Shown here one piece after another: positions 18,020 to 26,697 of a stretch of 39,978 bases of DNA. Each line of letters opens with the position of its first letter. The stretch's first letter is position 1. A model generated the notes under the pieces. It worked only from the letters and a program-made list of their open reading frames with translations, did no database searches and was not told where the DNA came from. The stretch is from positions 1-39,978 of the forward strand of contig NZ_SADB01000029.1 in NCBI RefSeq assembly GCF_009669305.1, written 5' to 3'. The translations under genes and the position numbers were made by a program. The stretch is from Ancylomarina sp. 16SWW S1-10-2. Lineage in GTDB: Bacteria; Bacteroidota; Bacteroidia; Bacteroidales; Marinifilaceae.

Positions 18020-18236
18020 CTTCGATTCCCGGAAGCAAAATGTAAAAAAATAATTGATCTTGGCAGGTTTTCTGACTTACTCCAGTTTGAAAGGCCTTCC
18101 CATCTCAACTATTTTGAAACAGTGGCAACAGATTATTCAAACATTATATAGAGCTTACAGCTGCGGGTACAGTCCCTGATTTTCACAGGCTTCCCTTTTA
18201 TTAATTCATATTGAAATATGAATTAATCACCAAAAG
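18020..18236 (-). promoter_or_regulatory. Cobalamin (AdoCbl-type) riboswitch
   Basis: Read on the minus strand. It begins GGTG, then a perfect hairpin ATTAATTCATA/TATGAATTAAT, then AAAAGGGAAGCCTGTGAAAA, GGGACTGTACCCGCAGCTGT, GTTGCCACTG, GGGAAGGCC and finally AGTCAGAAAACCTGCC. These are the conserved blocks of the cobalamin riboswitch, including the B12 box. A small hairpin CTTC...GAAG at 18020-18035 carries CGGG in its loop, complementary to CCCG in the L5 region, matching the known L5-L13 kissing loop. It should repress the receptor and the whole operon when cobalamin is plentiful. Confidence 0.95.
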
Positions 18237-18242
18237 CGAGAG

Positions 18243-18271
18243 CAAATGTAAGAGTAAAAAATAGAATCAAA
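18243..18271 (-). promoter_or_regulatory. Consensus Bacteroidota promoter of the cobalamin operon
   Basis: On the minus strand, TTTG (18268-18271), a 17-base spacer and TACATTTG (18243-18250) match the Bacteroidota housekeeping promoter (TTTG, TANNTTTG). The expected transcription start about 7 bases on coincides with the first base of the riboswitch. Confidence 0.85.
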
Positions 18272-18411
18272 GTGATAAATGAATATATTTTTTAGTTTCT
18301 AAAACATGTATAGCTGAGTCTATTGATTTAAGGGTGAATTGGGGATCAGTGACAAAAATTGGTTTTCCGTTTTTATTGGAGTTTACTAAAAGGTGGGTAA
18401 AATTAGAGCAT

Positions 18412-18441
18412 AAAAAAAGCTCCAATCTTACGATTGAAGCT
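18412..18441 (-). terminator. Intrinsic terminator after the tRNA-Gly/tRNA-Leu unit
   Basis: On the minus strand, AGCTTCAATC (18432-18441), loop GTAA and GATTGGAGCT (18418-18427) form a 10-bp stem with one mismatched or wobble pair. Seven T residues follow (18412-18418). It lies 8 bases past tRNA-Leu. Confidence 0.88.
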
Positions 18442-18448
18442 TTCTTCG

Positions 18449-18532
18449 TACCCGGAGCGGGACTTGAACCCGCACGGCCGTGAAGCCACTGGATTTTAAG
18501 TCCAGCGTGTCTACCAATTCCACCATCCGGGC
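18449..18532 (-). tRNA. tRNA-Leu (anticodon TAA)
   Basis: An 84-base cloverleaf. The acceptor GCCCGGA pairs with TCCGGGT. The anticodon loop CTTAAAA sits between GCTGGA and TCCAGT and gives anticodon TAA. There is a long variable arm, as expected for leucine, and a GTTCAAGTC T-loop. CCA is not encoded. Second gene of a two-tRNA transcript. Confidence 0.95.
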
Positions 18533-18548
18533 ATCCCTTTAAGGATTG

Positions 18549-18621
<73 letters not shown>

Positions 18622-18692
18622 ATTGTGCTTTTTTGCTCCCTTATGGTGAATCAACAAGGCTCGGCAGCCATTGTTTTTTCGTTTTGACGTTG

Positions 18693-18723
18693 CAAATATA
18701 TGCGCTTTTTTTGATTCTGCAAA
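18693..18723 (-). promoter_or_regulatory. Promoter of the tRNA-Gly/tRNA-Leu unit
   Basis: On the minus strand, TTTG (18720-18723), a 19-base spacer and TATATTTG (18693-18700) match the Bacteroidota promoter pattern. It lies about 70 bases ahead of tRNA-Gly and is correctly oriented. Confidence 0.8.
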
Positions 18724-18831
18724 ACAAAAAATGAAAATAGCCCCTTTTTTTTCGTTTTTGCTGAGGGCTAATAAAACCGCTGTGTGCGTGACTTCCTGAA
18801 ATTCAGATGCTCACTAATAAATTTGATGGTT

Positions 18832-18858
18832 AAAAAAAAAGTGATTTTTTTTAAAATC
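18832..18858 (-). terminator. Weak AT-only hairpin terminator after mutS
   Basis: On the minus strand, GATTTT, loop AAAA and AAAATC (18843-18858) are followed shortly by nine T residues (18832-18840). The stem is only AT-rich, so termination may be leaky into the tRNA unit. It lies 34 bases past the mutS stop. Confidence 0.45.
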
Positions 18859-18891
18859 TTTTTTCTGGAAGCCATTCGAATATACTTTCGA

Positions 18892-21507
18892 TTACAATCC
18901 AGAGATCTTTTTTATCTCGTTTAATTTATTCAGTGCTTCGATTGGAGTCAGATTATTGACATCCATTCCTTTTATTTCATCACGAATTTGTTTCAGAACA
19001 GGATCGTCCAACTGGAAAAAACTCATTTGGTAACCTTCACGCTGTTGTGCAATTTCGCCTACAGGCTTGTTAAGCACTTCTTCATTTTGATTTCCCTCTA
19101 ATTGTTCTAGAATGTCATTGGCACGTTTAACTACCGATTTAGGCATGCCAGCCATTCGGGCTACATGAATACCAAAACTATGATTTGAGCCTCCAGGAAC
19201 CAATTTACGTAGGAAAATCACCTTGTTGTTAACCTCCTTAACCGAAACGTTGAAATTTTTCACTCTACTGAAAGAGTTTGCCATTTCGTTTAACTCGTGA
19301 TAATGGGTTGCAAATAGAGTTTTCCCTTTAAATTTAGGATGCTCATGAATATATTCTACAATAGACCATGCAATGGAAATACCATCGTAGGTACTGGTTC
19401 CTCGTCCAAGTTCATCTAAAAGAATTAGTGAACGAGATGAAAGGTTATTCAGAATACTTGCCGCCTCGTTCATTTCAACCATAAAAGTTGATTCCCCAAG
19501 GGATATATTATCCGAAGCACCTACTCGTGTAAATATTTTATCGACATAACCGATTTTAGCCTCTTTTGCAGGTACAAAACTTCCAATCTGAGCCATGAGT
19601 ACGATAAGAGCTGTTTGTCGTAACAAGGCCGATTTACCAGCCATATTGGGCCCCGTAATAATGATGACTTGCTGTTTATCGTTGTCCAAGTACACATCGT
19701 TGGCAATATACGATTCACCAATGGGTAGCTGTCTTTCAATTACAGGATGTCGTCCTTGTTTGATATCAATTACTTGTGAATCGTTAATTTCGGGACAATT
19801 GTAATGGTTCTCTTTGGCTAATTTGGCAAAAGAAAGTAGACAATCGAGTCTTGCAATCATGGATGCATTGAGCTGAATAGAGCTGATGTAATCGGTAATG
19901 CTAATTACTAAATCGTTGTATAGTTGCGTCTCTAGTGCTAGAATTTTTTCTTCAGCACCTAATATTTTTTCTTCGTAATCTTTTAATTCCTGAGTAATGT
20001 AACGCTCAGCACTCACTAGAGTTTGCTTGCGAATCCACTCTTCAGGTACTTTATCTTTGTGAGTGTTTCTAATTTCAATATAGTATCCAAACACATTATT
20101 GAAACCTATTTTTAGAGAAGGAATCCCAGTGCGTTCACTCTCTCTAACTTGCATTTGTAAAAGGTAATCTTTACCAGAGAATGCAATTTTTCTAAGCTCG
20201 TCTAAATCGGCAGAAACTCCATCAGCCATTACGCCACCTTTACTTACCATTGCTGGAGGATCGGCTTTAATTTCATTTTCTATTTTCTCGCGAATAGTTT
20301 GACATGGATTCAATTGTTCTCCAATTTTCACCAAATTTTCGTTACCCGATTGCAAGCAAGTTTTTTGAATAGGTTCTATGGCAAGCAGAGCATTCTTTAG
20401 TTGTGTGACTTCACGAGGTGATATTCTACCTACGGCGACTTTTGAGATAATACGTTCTATGTCACCTATTTGTTTTATTTCGTCCTCTAAGCTCCATACA
20501 CTTTCTTCGTTGGCACGAAAATACTTCACGACATCCAATCGGTTGTTGATTCGAACAGGATCTTTAAGAGGAAGCGCTATCCATCTTTTTAATAGACGCG
20601 ATCCCATAGGCGAGAGGGTTTTGTCCATCACCTGAGAAAGGGTTTGAGCCCCATCGTTTAAAGCACCAAAAAGCTCTAGGTTGCGAAGTGTGAATTTATC
20701 TAACCAAACATATTTATCTTCTTCAATTCGTGATATATGTGTGACATGCCCCGTTTGTGAGTGTTTGGTAAAATCCAAGTATTGCAGGATAGCACCAGAG
20801 GCGATAATTCCATTGCGTAGGCTATGAATTCCAAATCCTTTTAGGGAATTGGTGTCGAAATGGCGTAATAATCTATCTTGAGCAGCCGATTCGGTAAATA
20901 TCCAATCGTCCATAGTAAAGGTGTAGAATTTACCACCAAACAATTCATGGAAGATTTTTTCTTTTCCTTTCTGATAAAGGACTTCTTTGGGTTGGAAATT
21001 ACTCATCAGTTTATCGATATACTCGAAACTACCTTCGGCAGTTAGAAATTCACCTGTGGAGACATCTAAAAAGGCAATTCCTGCTGATTTTTTTTCAAGG
21101 TGAACGCAGGCTAAAAAGTTGTTCTCTTTATATTCGAGTATATTGTCATTATAGGATACGCCAGGTGTAACCAATTCTATAATGCCGCGTTTAACAATGT
21201 TTTTTGTTTTTTTAGGATCTTCCAGTTGTTCGCAAATAGCTACACGCATTCCTGCTCTTACCAATTTTGGTAAATAGGTGTCAATTGCATGATGAGGGAA
21301 TCCTGCCAATTCCACATAGGTTGCCGAACCGTTAGCTCTTTTAGTTAAGGTAATTCCACATATCTCAGAAGTGCGAATGGCATCATCCGAAAATGTTTCA
21401 TAAAAGTCGCCTACACGAAACAATAAGATGGCATCAGGATGCTGATCTTTAATCTTATAATATTGTTTCATCAAAGGGGTCTCAACTGCTTTTCTTTGCT
21501 TTGCCAA
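18892..21507 (-). CDS. mutS: DNA mismatch repair ATPase MutS
   Basis: An 871-residue MutS1. The N-terminal mismatch-recognition domain includes [16 protein letters not shown] (the Phe-x-Glu wedge, FYE, near residue 32), then connector, core/lever and clamp domains. The ATPase domain has Walker A GPNMAGKS near residue 615, [16 protein letters not shown] (Walker B and D-loop) and FATHYHEL. The C-terminus ends in a helical dimerisation segment. Length is normal for MutS1. It repairs base mismatches and small loops together with MutL, which is not in the window. Transcribed alone, from a 577-base divergent intergenic region. Confidence 0.98.
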   Translation of the reverse strand: MAKQRKAVETPLMKQYYKIKDQHPDAILLFRVGDFYETFSDDAIRTSEICGITLTKRANGSATYVELAGFPHHAIDTYLPKLVRAGMRVAICEQLEDPKKTKNIVKRGIIELVTPGVSYNDNILEYKENNFLACVHLEKKSAGIAFLDVSTGEFLTAEGSFEYIDKLMSNFQPKEVLYQKGKEKIFHELFGGKFYTFTMDDWIFTESAAQDRLLRHFDTNSLKGFGIHSLRNGIIASGAILQYLDFTKHSQTGHVTHISRIEEDKYVWLDKFTLRNLELFGALNDGAQTLSQVMDKTLSPMGSRLLKRWIALPLKDPVRINNRLDVVKYFRANEESVWSLEDEIKQIGDIERIISKVAVGRISPREVTQLKNALLAIEPIQKTCLQSGNENLVKIGEQLNPCQTIREKIENEIKADPPAMVSKGGVMADGVSADLDELRKIAFSGKDYLLQMQVRESERTGIPSLKIGFNNVFGYYIEIRNTHKDKVPEEWIRKQTLVSAERYITQELKDYEEKILGAEEKILALETQLYNDLVISITDYISSIQLNASMIARLDCLLSFAKLAKENHYNCPEINDSQVIDIKQGRHPVIERQLPIGESYIANDVYLDNDKQQVIIITGPNMAGKSALLRQTALIVLMAQIGSFVPAKEAKIGYVDKIFTRVGASDNISLGESTFMVEMNEAASILNNLSSRSLILLDELGRGTSTYDGISIAWSIVEYIHEHPKFKGKTLFATHYHELNEMANSFSRVKNFNVSVKEVNNKVIFLRKLVPGGSNHSFGIHVARMAGMPKSVVKRANDILEQLEGNQNEEVLNKPVGEIAQQREGYQMSFFQLDDPVLKQIRDEIKGMDVNNLTPIEALNKLNEIKKISGL

Positions 21508-21688
21508 TGGATGATATTTTTAAGTAGCCTGCTTTTCTGTGAGAATTACACAGCTCTACTGGCTAATGAGTTCTTTAATTAATTGTATGTTCGCTAATTC
21601 TTAATCTATCTTTGCTTATAGATTAACATATTTAGGTATACTTTTTTTGTCCTAAAAATGAATTAGGAAAGGTAAAATAATTTTAGAA

Positions 21689-21696
21689 CAAATATA
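21689..21696 (-). promoter_or_regulatory. Possible mutS -7 element
   Basis: On the minus strand this reads TATATTTG, matching TANNTTTG, but the -33 region is only TTTT-like. It would give a leader of about 175 bases, so it is tentative. Confidence 0.3.
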
Positions 21697-21779
21697 AGCT
21701 TTGGGCTAGACTTATTAAAAGTGCTTTGTTGTTTTTTTTGTCTTTATTGATTTGTTATATATCTATGATTATAGAAATT

Positions 21780-21922
21780 ATTCACAGAATTACAGTCCCT
21801 AATGCTTTTGGAATTTCATGATTGTCAGAATGGAAATTTTTGATATGTTCATTCTGTGAATATGTCTTTTTTTATAGAAACTATTTTAAGGCTTACGATA
21901 CAAATAGGGATAAATTCTATTT
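21780..21922 (+). repeat. Paired repeat, copy 1 (hairpin-ended element)
   Basis: Its first 82 bases (21780-21861) are bounded by a perfect 11-bp inverted repeat, ATTCACAGAAT and ATTCTGTGAAT. It shares the 20-mer TTTTGATATGTTCATTCTGT (21838-21857) and further diverged similarity with copy 2 on the other side of the lipoprotein gene. Copy 1 has about 13 extra bases near its left end. Confidence 0.75.
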
Positions 21923-22025
21923 GATACATAGATTTATTCGGAACACTTTTAAATTAGAAGTTCAAGAGTCTATTGTTATGGAATAATAATTGTTATCGGT
22001 TTATTTTATCAAGCATGAAGACTAT

Positions 22026-22059
22026 TTTGAGTAATCTTTAGTTCATTTTCTTAAGTTTG
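22026..22059 (+). promoter_or_regulatory. Candidate promoter of the orphan lipoprotein
   Basis: TTTG (22026-22029) and TAAGTTTG (22052-22059) resemble the Bacteroidota promoter, but the 22-base spacer is longer than usual. The predicted start lies about 20 bases before the ATG. Confidence 0.4.
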
Positions 22060-22084
22060 TAAATCAATCATCTATAAATATTTC

Positions 22085-22843
22085 ATGAGAAAGATAATTT
22101 TATTTTCACTATTTGGACTTTTAGTTTTTGTATCATCATGTAGTAGTTTGCCTGCTTTACAATCGACTTGGAGTAGTTCTTCGTTTCTAAAAAAATCAAA
22201 GGAAGATGTGGAGGCTAATATCTTCTTCCCTGAAGATGAATTAACACTGAAAATATTTAATGATAAGGATTATCTTGATCTTATTGTGGCGACTAATTCG
22301 CCTATTACGCTTAATAAAATTTACAATTTAGGTTTAAGTATTTGGTTAGATCCGCAAGGGAGTAACAAGCAAGTGTTTGGTGTTAATTTTCCATTACCCG
22401 TTGATAAACCATATTCACGATCTGCCTTTAAAAAATATATTAGCCATTTTAAAATAAATGAACTTCAGGAAGAACTTTCCGATCGTTTTCAAAAATATGA
22501 ATACGAAGATATTCGATTGAATGAAAATATAAGTGTTTCGACCTTAAATCAGGATGAGGCTTGTCAAGTGAATTTGAAATCTAATAATCAAGTTCTTTTT
22601 TCGTGCCATATTAGAATTTCTTTAAAGAAGCTTATGGAAGCTGATTTTGTGATTGGGGATAAAGAAAAAGTTGGTGTTAGTATTTTTAGTACAGCTCTTG
22701 CTACCGAGGCTTATCGTTCTTCACTTTCGAGTAGAGAAGTTATCAATCAAAGATTGAATGAATTAAAAGCTGGTGATGATCCGAATCGTCAAGAATTGAT
22801 TGAACAATGGACTAATTTTAGTTTGGCTAAGGAAAATAAATAA
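22085..22843 (+). CDS. Hypothetical lipoprotein
   Basis: A 252-residue protein whose signal peptide ends in a lipobox, FVSSC (Cys19), so it is expected to be lipidated and exported. The mature part has FFPEDELTLKIFNDKDYLDLIV and a conserved-looking SIWLDPQGSNKQVFGVNFPLP segment, and it ends in a charged helical tail. I do not recognise the family. It is the only plus-strand gene between 18 and 32 kb and has no operon partner. Two related noncoding repeats flank it, which suggests duplication or insertion of this segment. The ATG at 22085 is the first start before the signal peptide. Confidence 0.85.
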   Translation: MRKIILFSLFGLLVFVSSCSSLPALQSTWSSSSFLKKSKEDVEANIFFPEDELTLKIFNDKDYLDLIVATNSPITLNKIYNLGLSIWLDPQGSNKQVFGVNFPLPVDKPYSRSAFKKYISHFKINELQEELSDRFQKYEYEDIRLNENISVSTLNQDEACQVNLKSNNQVLFSCHIRISLKKLMEADFVIGDKEKVGVSIFSTALATEAYRSSLSSREVINQRLNELKAGDDPNRQELIEQWTNFSLAKENK

Positions 22844-22860
22844 TTACGAATTAAGAGAAG

Positions 22861-22990
22861 ATTCACATAATTACAGAATTTTCATAATTATCAGAATAAA
22901 CAATTTTGATATGTTCATTCTGTAAATATTAACTATTCCCTATAACTATTCTGAGGCTGCAATATAAATTCGATGAAGATCAATTTCGTT
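22861..22990 (+). repeat. Paired repeat, copy 2
   Basis: Starts 17 bases after the lipoprotein stop and is in the same orientation as copy 1. The terminal inverted repeat is decayed (ATTCACATAAT against ATTCTGTAAAT, 9 of 11 pairs). It shares the exact 20-mer TTTTGATATGTTCATTCTGT (22904-22923), then weaker similarity for about 65 bases. Confidence 0.7.
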
Positions 22991-23045
22991 CATATTATAA
23001 GCAGATGGTTAAGCTTCCTCTTTGTTCGATAAGTCAAAAAAGGAA

Positions 23046-23765
23046 TTACATTTTTAAATAGAAATCCTTACATAGTTCAATATACTCAGGACTGTAAACA
23101 TGTCGTTGTCCATTTTCTACACAAAGTTGAGTCTCAATAGTATCTTGATTAGCAAGTGTTAATTCTATAAGTAAGCGCTTGGCTATTTTCCCTGGATTTG
23201 GCAAAACTTCAATTTTCTTGCTTAAGGAAAAACCTGCTATGCATGCTATTCGAATAAAATAATTGCCTTCTTTTACTGGTAGAATGACAGAGAATTTTCC
23301 TTCTGGATTAAGTAAGTTTTTAGTTCCTTCAATTAGATCTTCAAAAGGTAAGCCATCCGCATGTCGTGCTTGAGTTCGAGATTCGTCTTTTGCCTTAAGA
23401 GAATTGATAAAATAGGGCGGGTTACTCACAATACAATCGTATTTTGAACTGGTATTTGCCACAAAATATTGAAATGAGGCATGAAACGCCTTTATTCGGT
23501 CGTTCCAAGGACAATCGTCGAAGTTATTAACAGCCTGTTGATAAGATGAGTTATCTATTTCTACGGCATCAATTTTCGAGCTATTATTGGTTCGTTGCGC
23601 CAACATAATGGCAATTAGACCAGTTCCTGTTCCAATATCCAAAAATGATTTAGCCTTTTCAACGTTTGCCCAAGCACCTAATAATACACCGTCGGTGCCA
23701 ACTTTCATTGCTGAGCCTTCTTGGTTTATTCTAAATTGTTTGAATTGAAAATAGGTATTTGCCAT
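23046..23765 (-). CDS. trmN6: tRNA1(Val) A37 N6-methyltransferase
   Basis: A 239-residue Rossmann methyltransferase. SAM motif I is FLDIGTGTGLIAIMLAQR near residue 42, the acidic motif II is AVEID and the N6-adenine catalytic motif is NPPYF near residue 112. The N-terminal FRFKQF-type start (YFQFKQFRINQEGSAMKVGTD) is characteristic of TrmN6/YfiC. It methylates A37 beside the anticodon of tRNA-Val in the cytoplasm. It follows the TIGR02757 gene by 27 bases and is the last gene of a probable lolD-TIGR02757-trmN6 unit. No clear terminator was found after it. Confidence 0.92.
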   Translation of the reverse strand: MANTYFQFKQFRINQEGSAMKVGTDGVLLGAWANVEKAKSFLDIGTGTGLIAIMLAQRTNNSSKIDAVEIDNSSYQQAVNNFDDCPWNDRIKAFHASFQYFVANTSSKYDCIVSNPPYFINSLKAKDESRTQARHADGLPFEDLIEGTKNLLNPEGKFSVILPVKEGNYFIRIACIAGFSLSKKIEVLPNPGKIAKRLLIELTLANQDTIETQLCVENGQRHVYSPEYIELCKDFYLKM

Positions 23766-23792
23766 GATCGAATATTGGTGATAGTTTGATGC

Positions 23793-24566
23793 TTAAAATT
23801 TCTCGAAGATGCCTAATCCAAAAAGGGCAAAGTCATATTTGACAGGATCATTGGGATCAAGTTTTCGTAATGAGTTTGTAATCTCATTAACGGCTGCCCA
23901 ATCGTTTTGCTTACGTTCAAGAAGGCCTAATTTTCTTCCAACCCGTCCTGTGTGCACATCTAAAGGAAGATATAAATCGGCGGGAGATAAGTTTTTCCAA
24001 ATGCCAAAATCCACCGATCGCTTATCATTACGCACCATCCATCGTAAAAACATATTCATACGTTTGGCTGATGATTTTTTTAGAACATTGGAGACATGTT
24101 TCTCCGTTCTTTGAGGATGATCAATAGAAAAGAATGTTTCTCTAAAGTTTGCGATAGCATCTTTTGCATCACCATCGTTTTTTTTGCCTTTGGAAAAAAC
24201 AGCTTCTAAACCACCATGGTTTTTATAAATGTTTTGAAGGGCTTGAATAAAGAATACAGCATCTTCACCATTGAAGGTTCTGTGCTTGAATTCATCGAAA
24301 ATGTCAAGATCGGAGCTTTGTGCATTCATGATAAAATCATAGGGAGCTTCATCCATCCATTGCATTAGTTTCCTTGCATTCCTAATAATGGTTGGGCGTT
24401 GTCCCCAAGCAATTGTCGAAGCAAGAAAGGCTGCGATTTCAATATCCTCTTTTTTTGAAAATGCTTTTGGAATTTGAATAGGATCGGTTTCTATGAAAGT
24501 TTCACGATTATAGAGATCGTATTTTTCATCGAGAAAAGATCTAAGTTCTGAGTTGGAGAGTTTCAC
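23793..24566 (-). CDS. TIGR02757 family protein (DUF2400), function unknown
   Basis: A 257-residue soluble protein with the family features: DPIQIPKAF, IAAFLASTIAWGQRPTIIRNA near residue 45, RMNMFLRWMVR, PLDVHTGRVGRKLGLL and the final DPVKYDFALFGLGI. The helical layout and the DVHTGRVGRKLGL segment recall helix-hairpin-helix DNA glycosylases, to which the family appears distantly related, but no activity is established. It sits 11 bases after the LolD-type gene and 27 before trmN6. Full length; no signal peptide. Confidence 0.88.
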   Translation of the reverse strand: MKLSNSELRSFLDEKYDLYNRETFIETDPIQIPKAFSKKEDIEIAAFLASTIAWGQRPTIIRNARKLMQWMDEAPYDFIMNAQSSDLDIFDEFKHRTFNGEDAVFFIQALQNIYKNHGGLEAVFSKGKKNDGDAKDAIANFRETFFSIDHPQRTEKHVSNVLKKSSAKRMNMFLRWMVRNDKRSVDFGIWKNLSPADLYLPLDVHTGRVGRKLGLLERKQNDWAAVNEITNSLRKLDPNDPVKYDFALFGLGIFEKF

Positions 24567-24577
24567 TTTATTGAATG

Positions 24578-25234
24578 TTAGTTAGTCTCAATCATTCCAT
24601 CGGTCATCACAATTTTTCTATCAGCCATATGTTCCATTTGTAAGTCGTGCGTTACGATAACAAAGGTTTGATTTAGTTTGTTTCTCAAATCAACAATTAT
24701 TTCGTGCAGTTCTTGACGATTTACAGAGTCTAAATTGCCTGATGGTTCATCGGCAAAGACAACCATGGGATCGTTAACAAGAGCCCTTGCAATAGCAACG
24801 CGTTGCTTTTCTCCACCCGATAATTCTGAAGGTTTATGGTTTAAACGATGATCTAAACCTAACATGCTTAAGAGCTCTTTGGCTTTTGAAGTGGCTTCTG
24901 CTTTCGATTTTTTAGCAATATATGCTGGAATACAAACATTCTCTAGAGCTGTGAATTCTGGTAGTAGGTGATGAAATTGAAATACAAAACCTATGTTTTT
25001 ATTACGGAATGCCGCGAGTTCTTTTTCATTTAAGCTTGAAATATCTTTTCCATCAAAAAATAATTGACCAGAGTCTGGTTTATCTAATGTACCCAGAATT
25101 TGAAGAAGTGTTGTTTTTCCAGCTCCACTAGCACCTACAACAATAACAATTTCGCCTTTTTTCACACTAAAGTCTAAACCTTTTAGGACATGAACTTGTC
25201 CAAAACTTTTCTTTAATTGTTTTGCTGTAATCAT
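24578..25234 (-). CDS. lolD: ABC transporter ATP-binding protein, LolD/MacB type
   Basis: A 218-residue ATPase with Walker A GASGAGKT (33-40), Q-loop [16 protein letters not shown], signature LSGGEKQR, Walker [13 protein letters not shown] and switch VTHDLQM. The [10 protein letters not shown] and ADEPSGNLD segments are typical of the LolD/MacB/FtsE group, which drives lipoprotein release or mechanotransmission rather than import. No LolC/LolE-type permease is in the window, so the partner must be encoded elsewhere. It starts 31 bases after the antiporter stop and precedes the TIGR02757 gene. The symbol is by family resemblance. Confidence 0.85.
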   Translation of the reverse strand: MITAKQLKKSFGQVHVLKGLDFSVKKGEIVIVVGASGAGKTTLLQILGTLDKPDSGQLFFDGKDISSLNEKELAAFRNKNIGFVFQFHHLLPEFTALENVCIPAYIAKKSKAEATSKAKELLSMLGLDHRLNHKPSELSGGEKQRVAIARALVNDPMVVFADEPSGNLDSVNRQELHEIIVDLRNKLNQTFVIVTHDLQMEHMADRKIVMTDGMIETN

Positions 25235-25265
25235 ATAAGTGGAATATTTAAAGCTCTAGTTCTTG

Positions 25266-26192
25266 TTATTTACTAAAAATAAAGAAGACGTAGGCAGAAT
25301 AAATTAAAATTAAAAAGAAGCCCTTCCAACGGTGTAGTTTTGCTCTCTTTAATGGTAACATTAACAAAAATAAGAGAAAAGAGATAGCAAGCAACCAAAT
25401 TAAGTCGAAATTAAGTGAATTATCGCTGACAGCGATATTTTTAACGACTGAAGTGACTCCTAATACGCCAAATATATTGAAGATATTTGAACCAATAATA
25501 TTGCCTACGGATATATCCATTTCCTTTTTTAATGCAGCAATGGCCGAGGTTGCAAGTTCTGGTACAGATGTTCCGAAGGCCACAAGAGTAAGCCCAATAA
25601 CTCGTTCGCTAACACCATATCCTAAAGCAATATTTTTTGCTGCACCAACCAATAGATCGGCTCCAAAGTATAAACCTATGGATGCAAGAACGATTAAACC
25701 AAGGGCTTTTGCTATGGAATAGTTAGGTTCTTTAAATTCTTCATTATTATTGCCATGCGATTTCATTATTGTGAAAATCATATAGGCAGTAAGTAAAACA
25801 AGAAAAGTAATGCCTTCCCAGGTTTCAATGAGATTATTTTGTGCAAAAATAAAAAATAGGAGAGAAGCTCCCATCATTACAGGCCAATCGAATTTAATGG
25901 AATTACTTTTTATAGGTAGAGGAAGGAGAATGGCAGTAAAACCAAGCACTAATGCGATATTGGATATATTAGAACCGACAACATTGCCAATGGCAATATC
26001 AGGGCTACCTGAAAGTGCAGCACCTAAACTTACAAATAATTCGGGTGCTGATGTGCCAAAGGAAATAACGGTTACACCAACTACAAGTGTAGATATTTTG
26101 AAATGAGAAGAAAGGGCAACACCTCCTTTTACAAGTAAATCACCACTTGATAAAAGAATAACAAAACCTAAGATGAGATATAAATAATCCAT
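25266..26192 (-). CDS. Calcium/sodium antiporter, CaCA family (YrbG-like)
   Basis: A 308-residue inner-membrane exchanger with about ten helices and the internal duplication of the CaCA family. The two alpha repeats are VISFGTSAPELFVSLGAAL with GNVVGSNISNIALVLG (N-half) and VAFGTSVPELATSAIAAL with GNIIGSNIFNIFGVLG (C-half), both holding the ion-binding Glu and Asn residues. It exchanges Ca2+ or another cation against Na+ or H+; specificity cannot be read. The next gene (lolD-like) begins 31 bases downstream, so they may share a transcript. Confidence 0.93.
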   Translation of the reverse strand: MDYLYLILGFVILLSSGDLLVKGGVALSSHFKISTLVVGVTVISFGTSAPELFVSLGAALSGSPDIAIGNVVGSNISNIALVLGFTAILLPLPIKSNSIKFDWPVMMGASLLFFIFAQNNLIETWEGITFLVLLTAYMIFTIMKSHGNNNEEFKEPNYSIAKALGLIVLASIGLYFGADLLVGAAKNIALGYGVSERVIGLTLVAFGTSVPELATSAIAALKKEMDISVGNIIGSNIFNIFGVLGVTSVVKNIAVSDNSLNFDLIWLLAISFLLFLLMLPLKRAKLHRWKGFFLILIYSAYVFFIFSK

Positions 26193-26225
26193 GTGTGAAT
26201 GATAGATTGATGCGGGATGTTGGTG

Positions 26226-26261
26226 TATAAAAAGAGGCAGTAGAATGATAGATCTCTGCCT
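26226..26261 (-). terminator. Terminator after tatA
   Basis: On the minus strand, AGGCAG (26256-26261) pairs with CTGCCT (26235-26240) across a 15-base loop, and a TCTTTTT run follows (26229-26235). It lies 46 bases past the tatA stop. The stem is short, so confidence is moderate. Confidence 0.6.
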
Positions 26262-26306
26262 TTCCCTTTAGATGAGTTTCAGCCGTTATTTATGACTAAT
26301 TCAGGC

Positions 26307-26525
26307 TTATAGTTTCTTTGATATATCGTCTTTGAAATCTTTTAGATTATCAACGATTCCAGTTTCATCTGTAATCTCTCGTTTTATATCATCAGTTGCT
26401 TTCTTGAATTCCTTCATCCCTTTACCTAGGCCTTGAGCTAATTCTGGGATTTTTTTCGCACCAAAAAGCATTAATATAACAAGAATGATTATGAATGTTT
26501 CAGGTGCACCTATAAATAATAACAT
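26307..26525 (-). CDS. tatA: Sec-independent protein translocase TatA/E
   Basis: A 72-residue protein with one N-terminal membrane helix (about 8-22, [20 protein letters not shown]). The conserved hinge [20 protein letters not shown] follows, then an amphipathic helix and an acidic tail. It forms the pore component of the twin-arginine pathway for folded proteins. TatC is not in the window. It appears to be transcribed alone, with a candidate promoter just upstream and a hairpin downstream. Confidence 0.95.
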   Translation of the reverse strand: MLLFIGAPETFIIILVILMLFGAKKIPELAQGLGKGMKEFKKATDDIKREITDETGIVDNLKDFKDDISKKL

Positions 26526-26548
26526 GATGTTTTAATTTAATATTCGCT

Positions 26549-26556
26549 CAAAGATA
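26549..26556 (-). promoter_or_regulatory. Candidate tatA -7 element
   Basis: The minus strand reads TATCTTTG (TANNTTTG consensus), which would place the start about 17 bases before the tatA ATG. No clear TTTG is seen at -33. Confidence 0.4.
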
Positions 26557-26641
26557 CCAAAAGTGATTGATTCTTGTATAATCACTAACTAATTAAGAAT
26601 GGGAGAGTCTAATTATTCTTAATCTTTAAAAATAGAATGCA

Positions 26642-26673
26642 TAAAAAATGCCCCAAGGAGAACCTTGGGGCAT
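26642..26673 (-). terminator. Intrinsic terminator after secDF
   Basis: On the minus strand, ATGCCCCAAGG (26663-26673), a TTCT loop and CCTTGGGGCAT (26648-26658) form an 11-bp perfect stem followed by six T residues. It lies 25 bases past the secDF stop. Confidence 0.93.
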
Positions 26674-26697
26674 GAAATATATCAATAATGATAAGTC

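Larger units (their letters stand above)
21508..22084. other. 577-base divergent intergenic region
   Basis: Lies between mutS (minus) and the lipoprotein gene (plus). It holds a candidate mutS -7 box, the first copy of a paired repeat (21780-21922) and a candidate plus-strand promoter near the lipoprotein. No open frame with coding character is seen in the rest. Confidence 0.6.
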
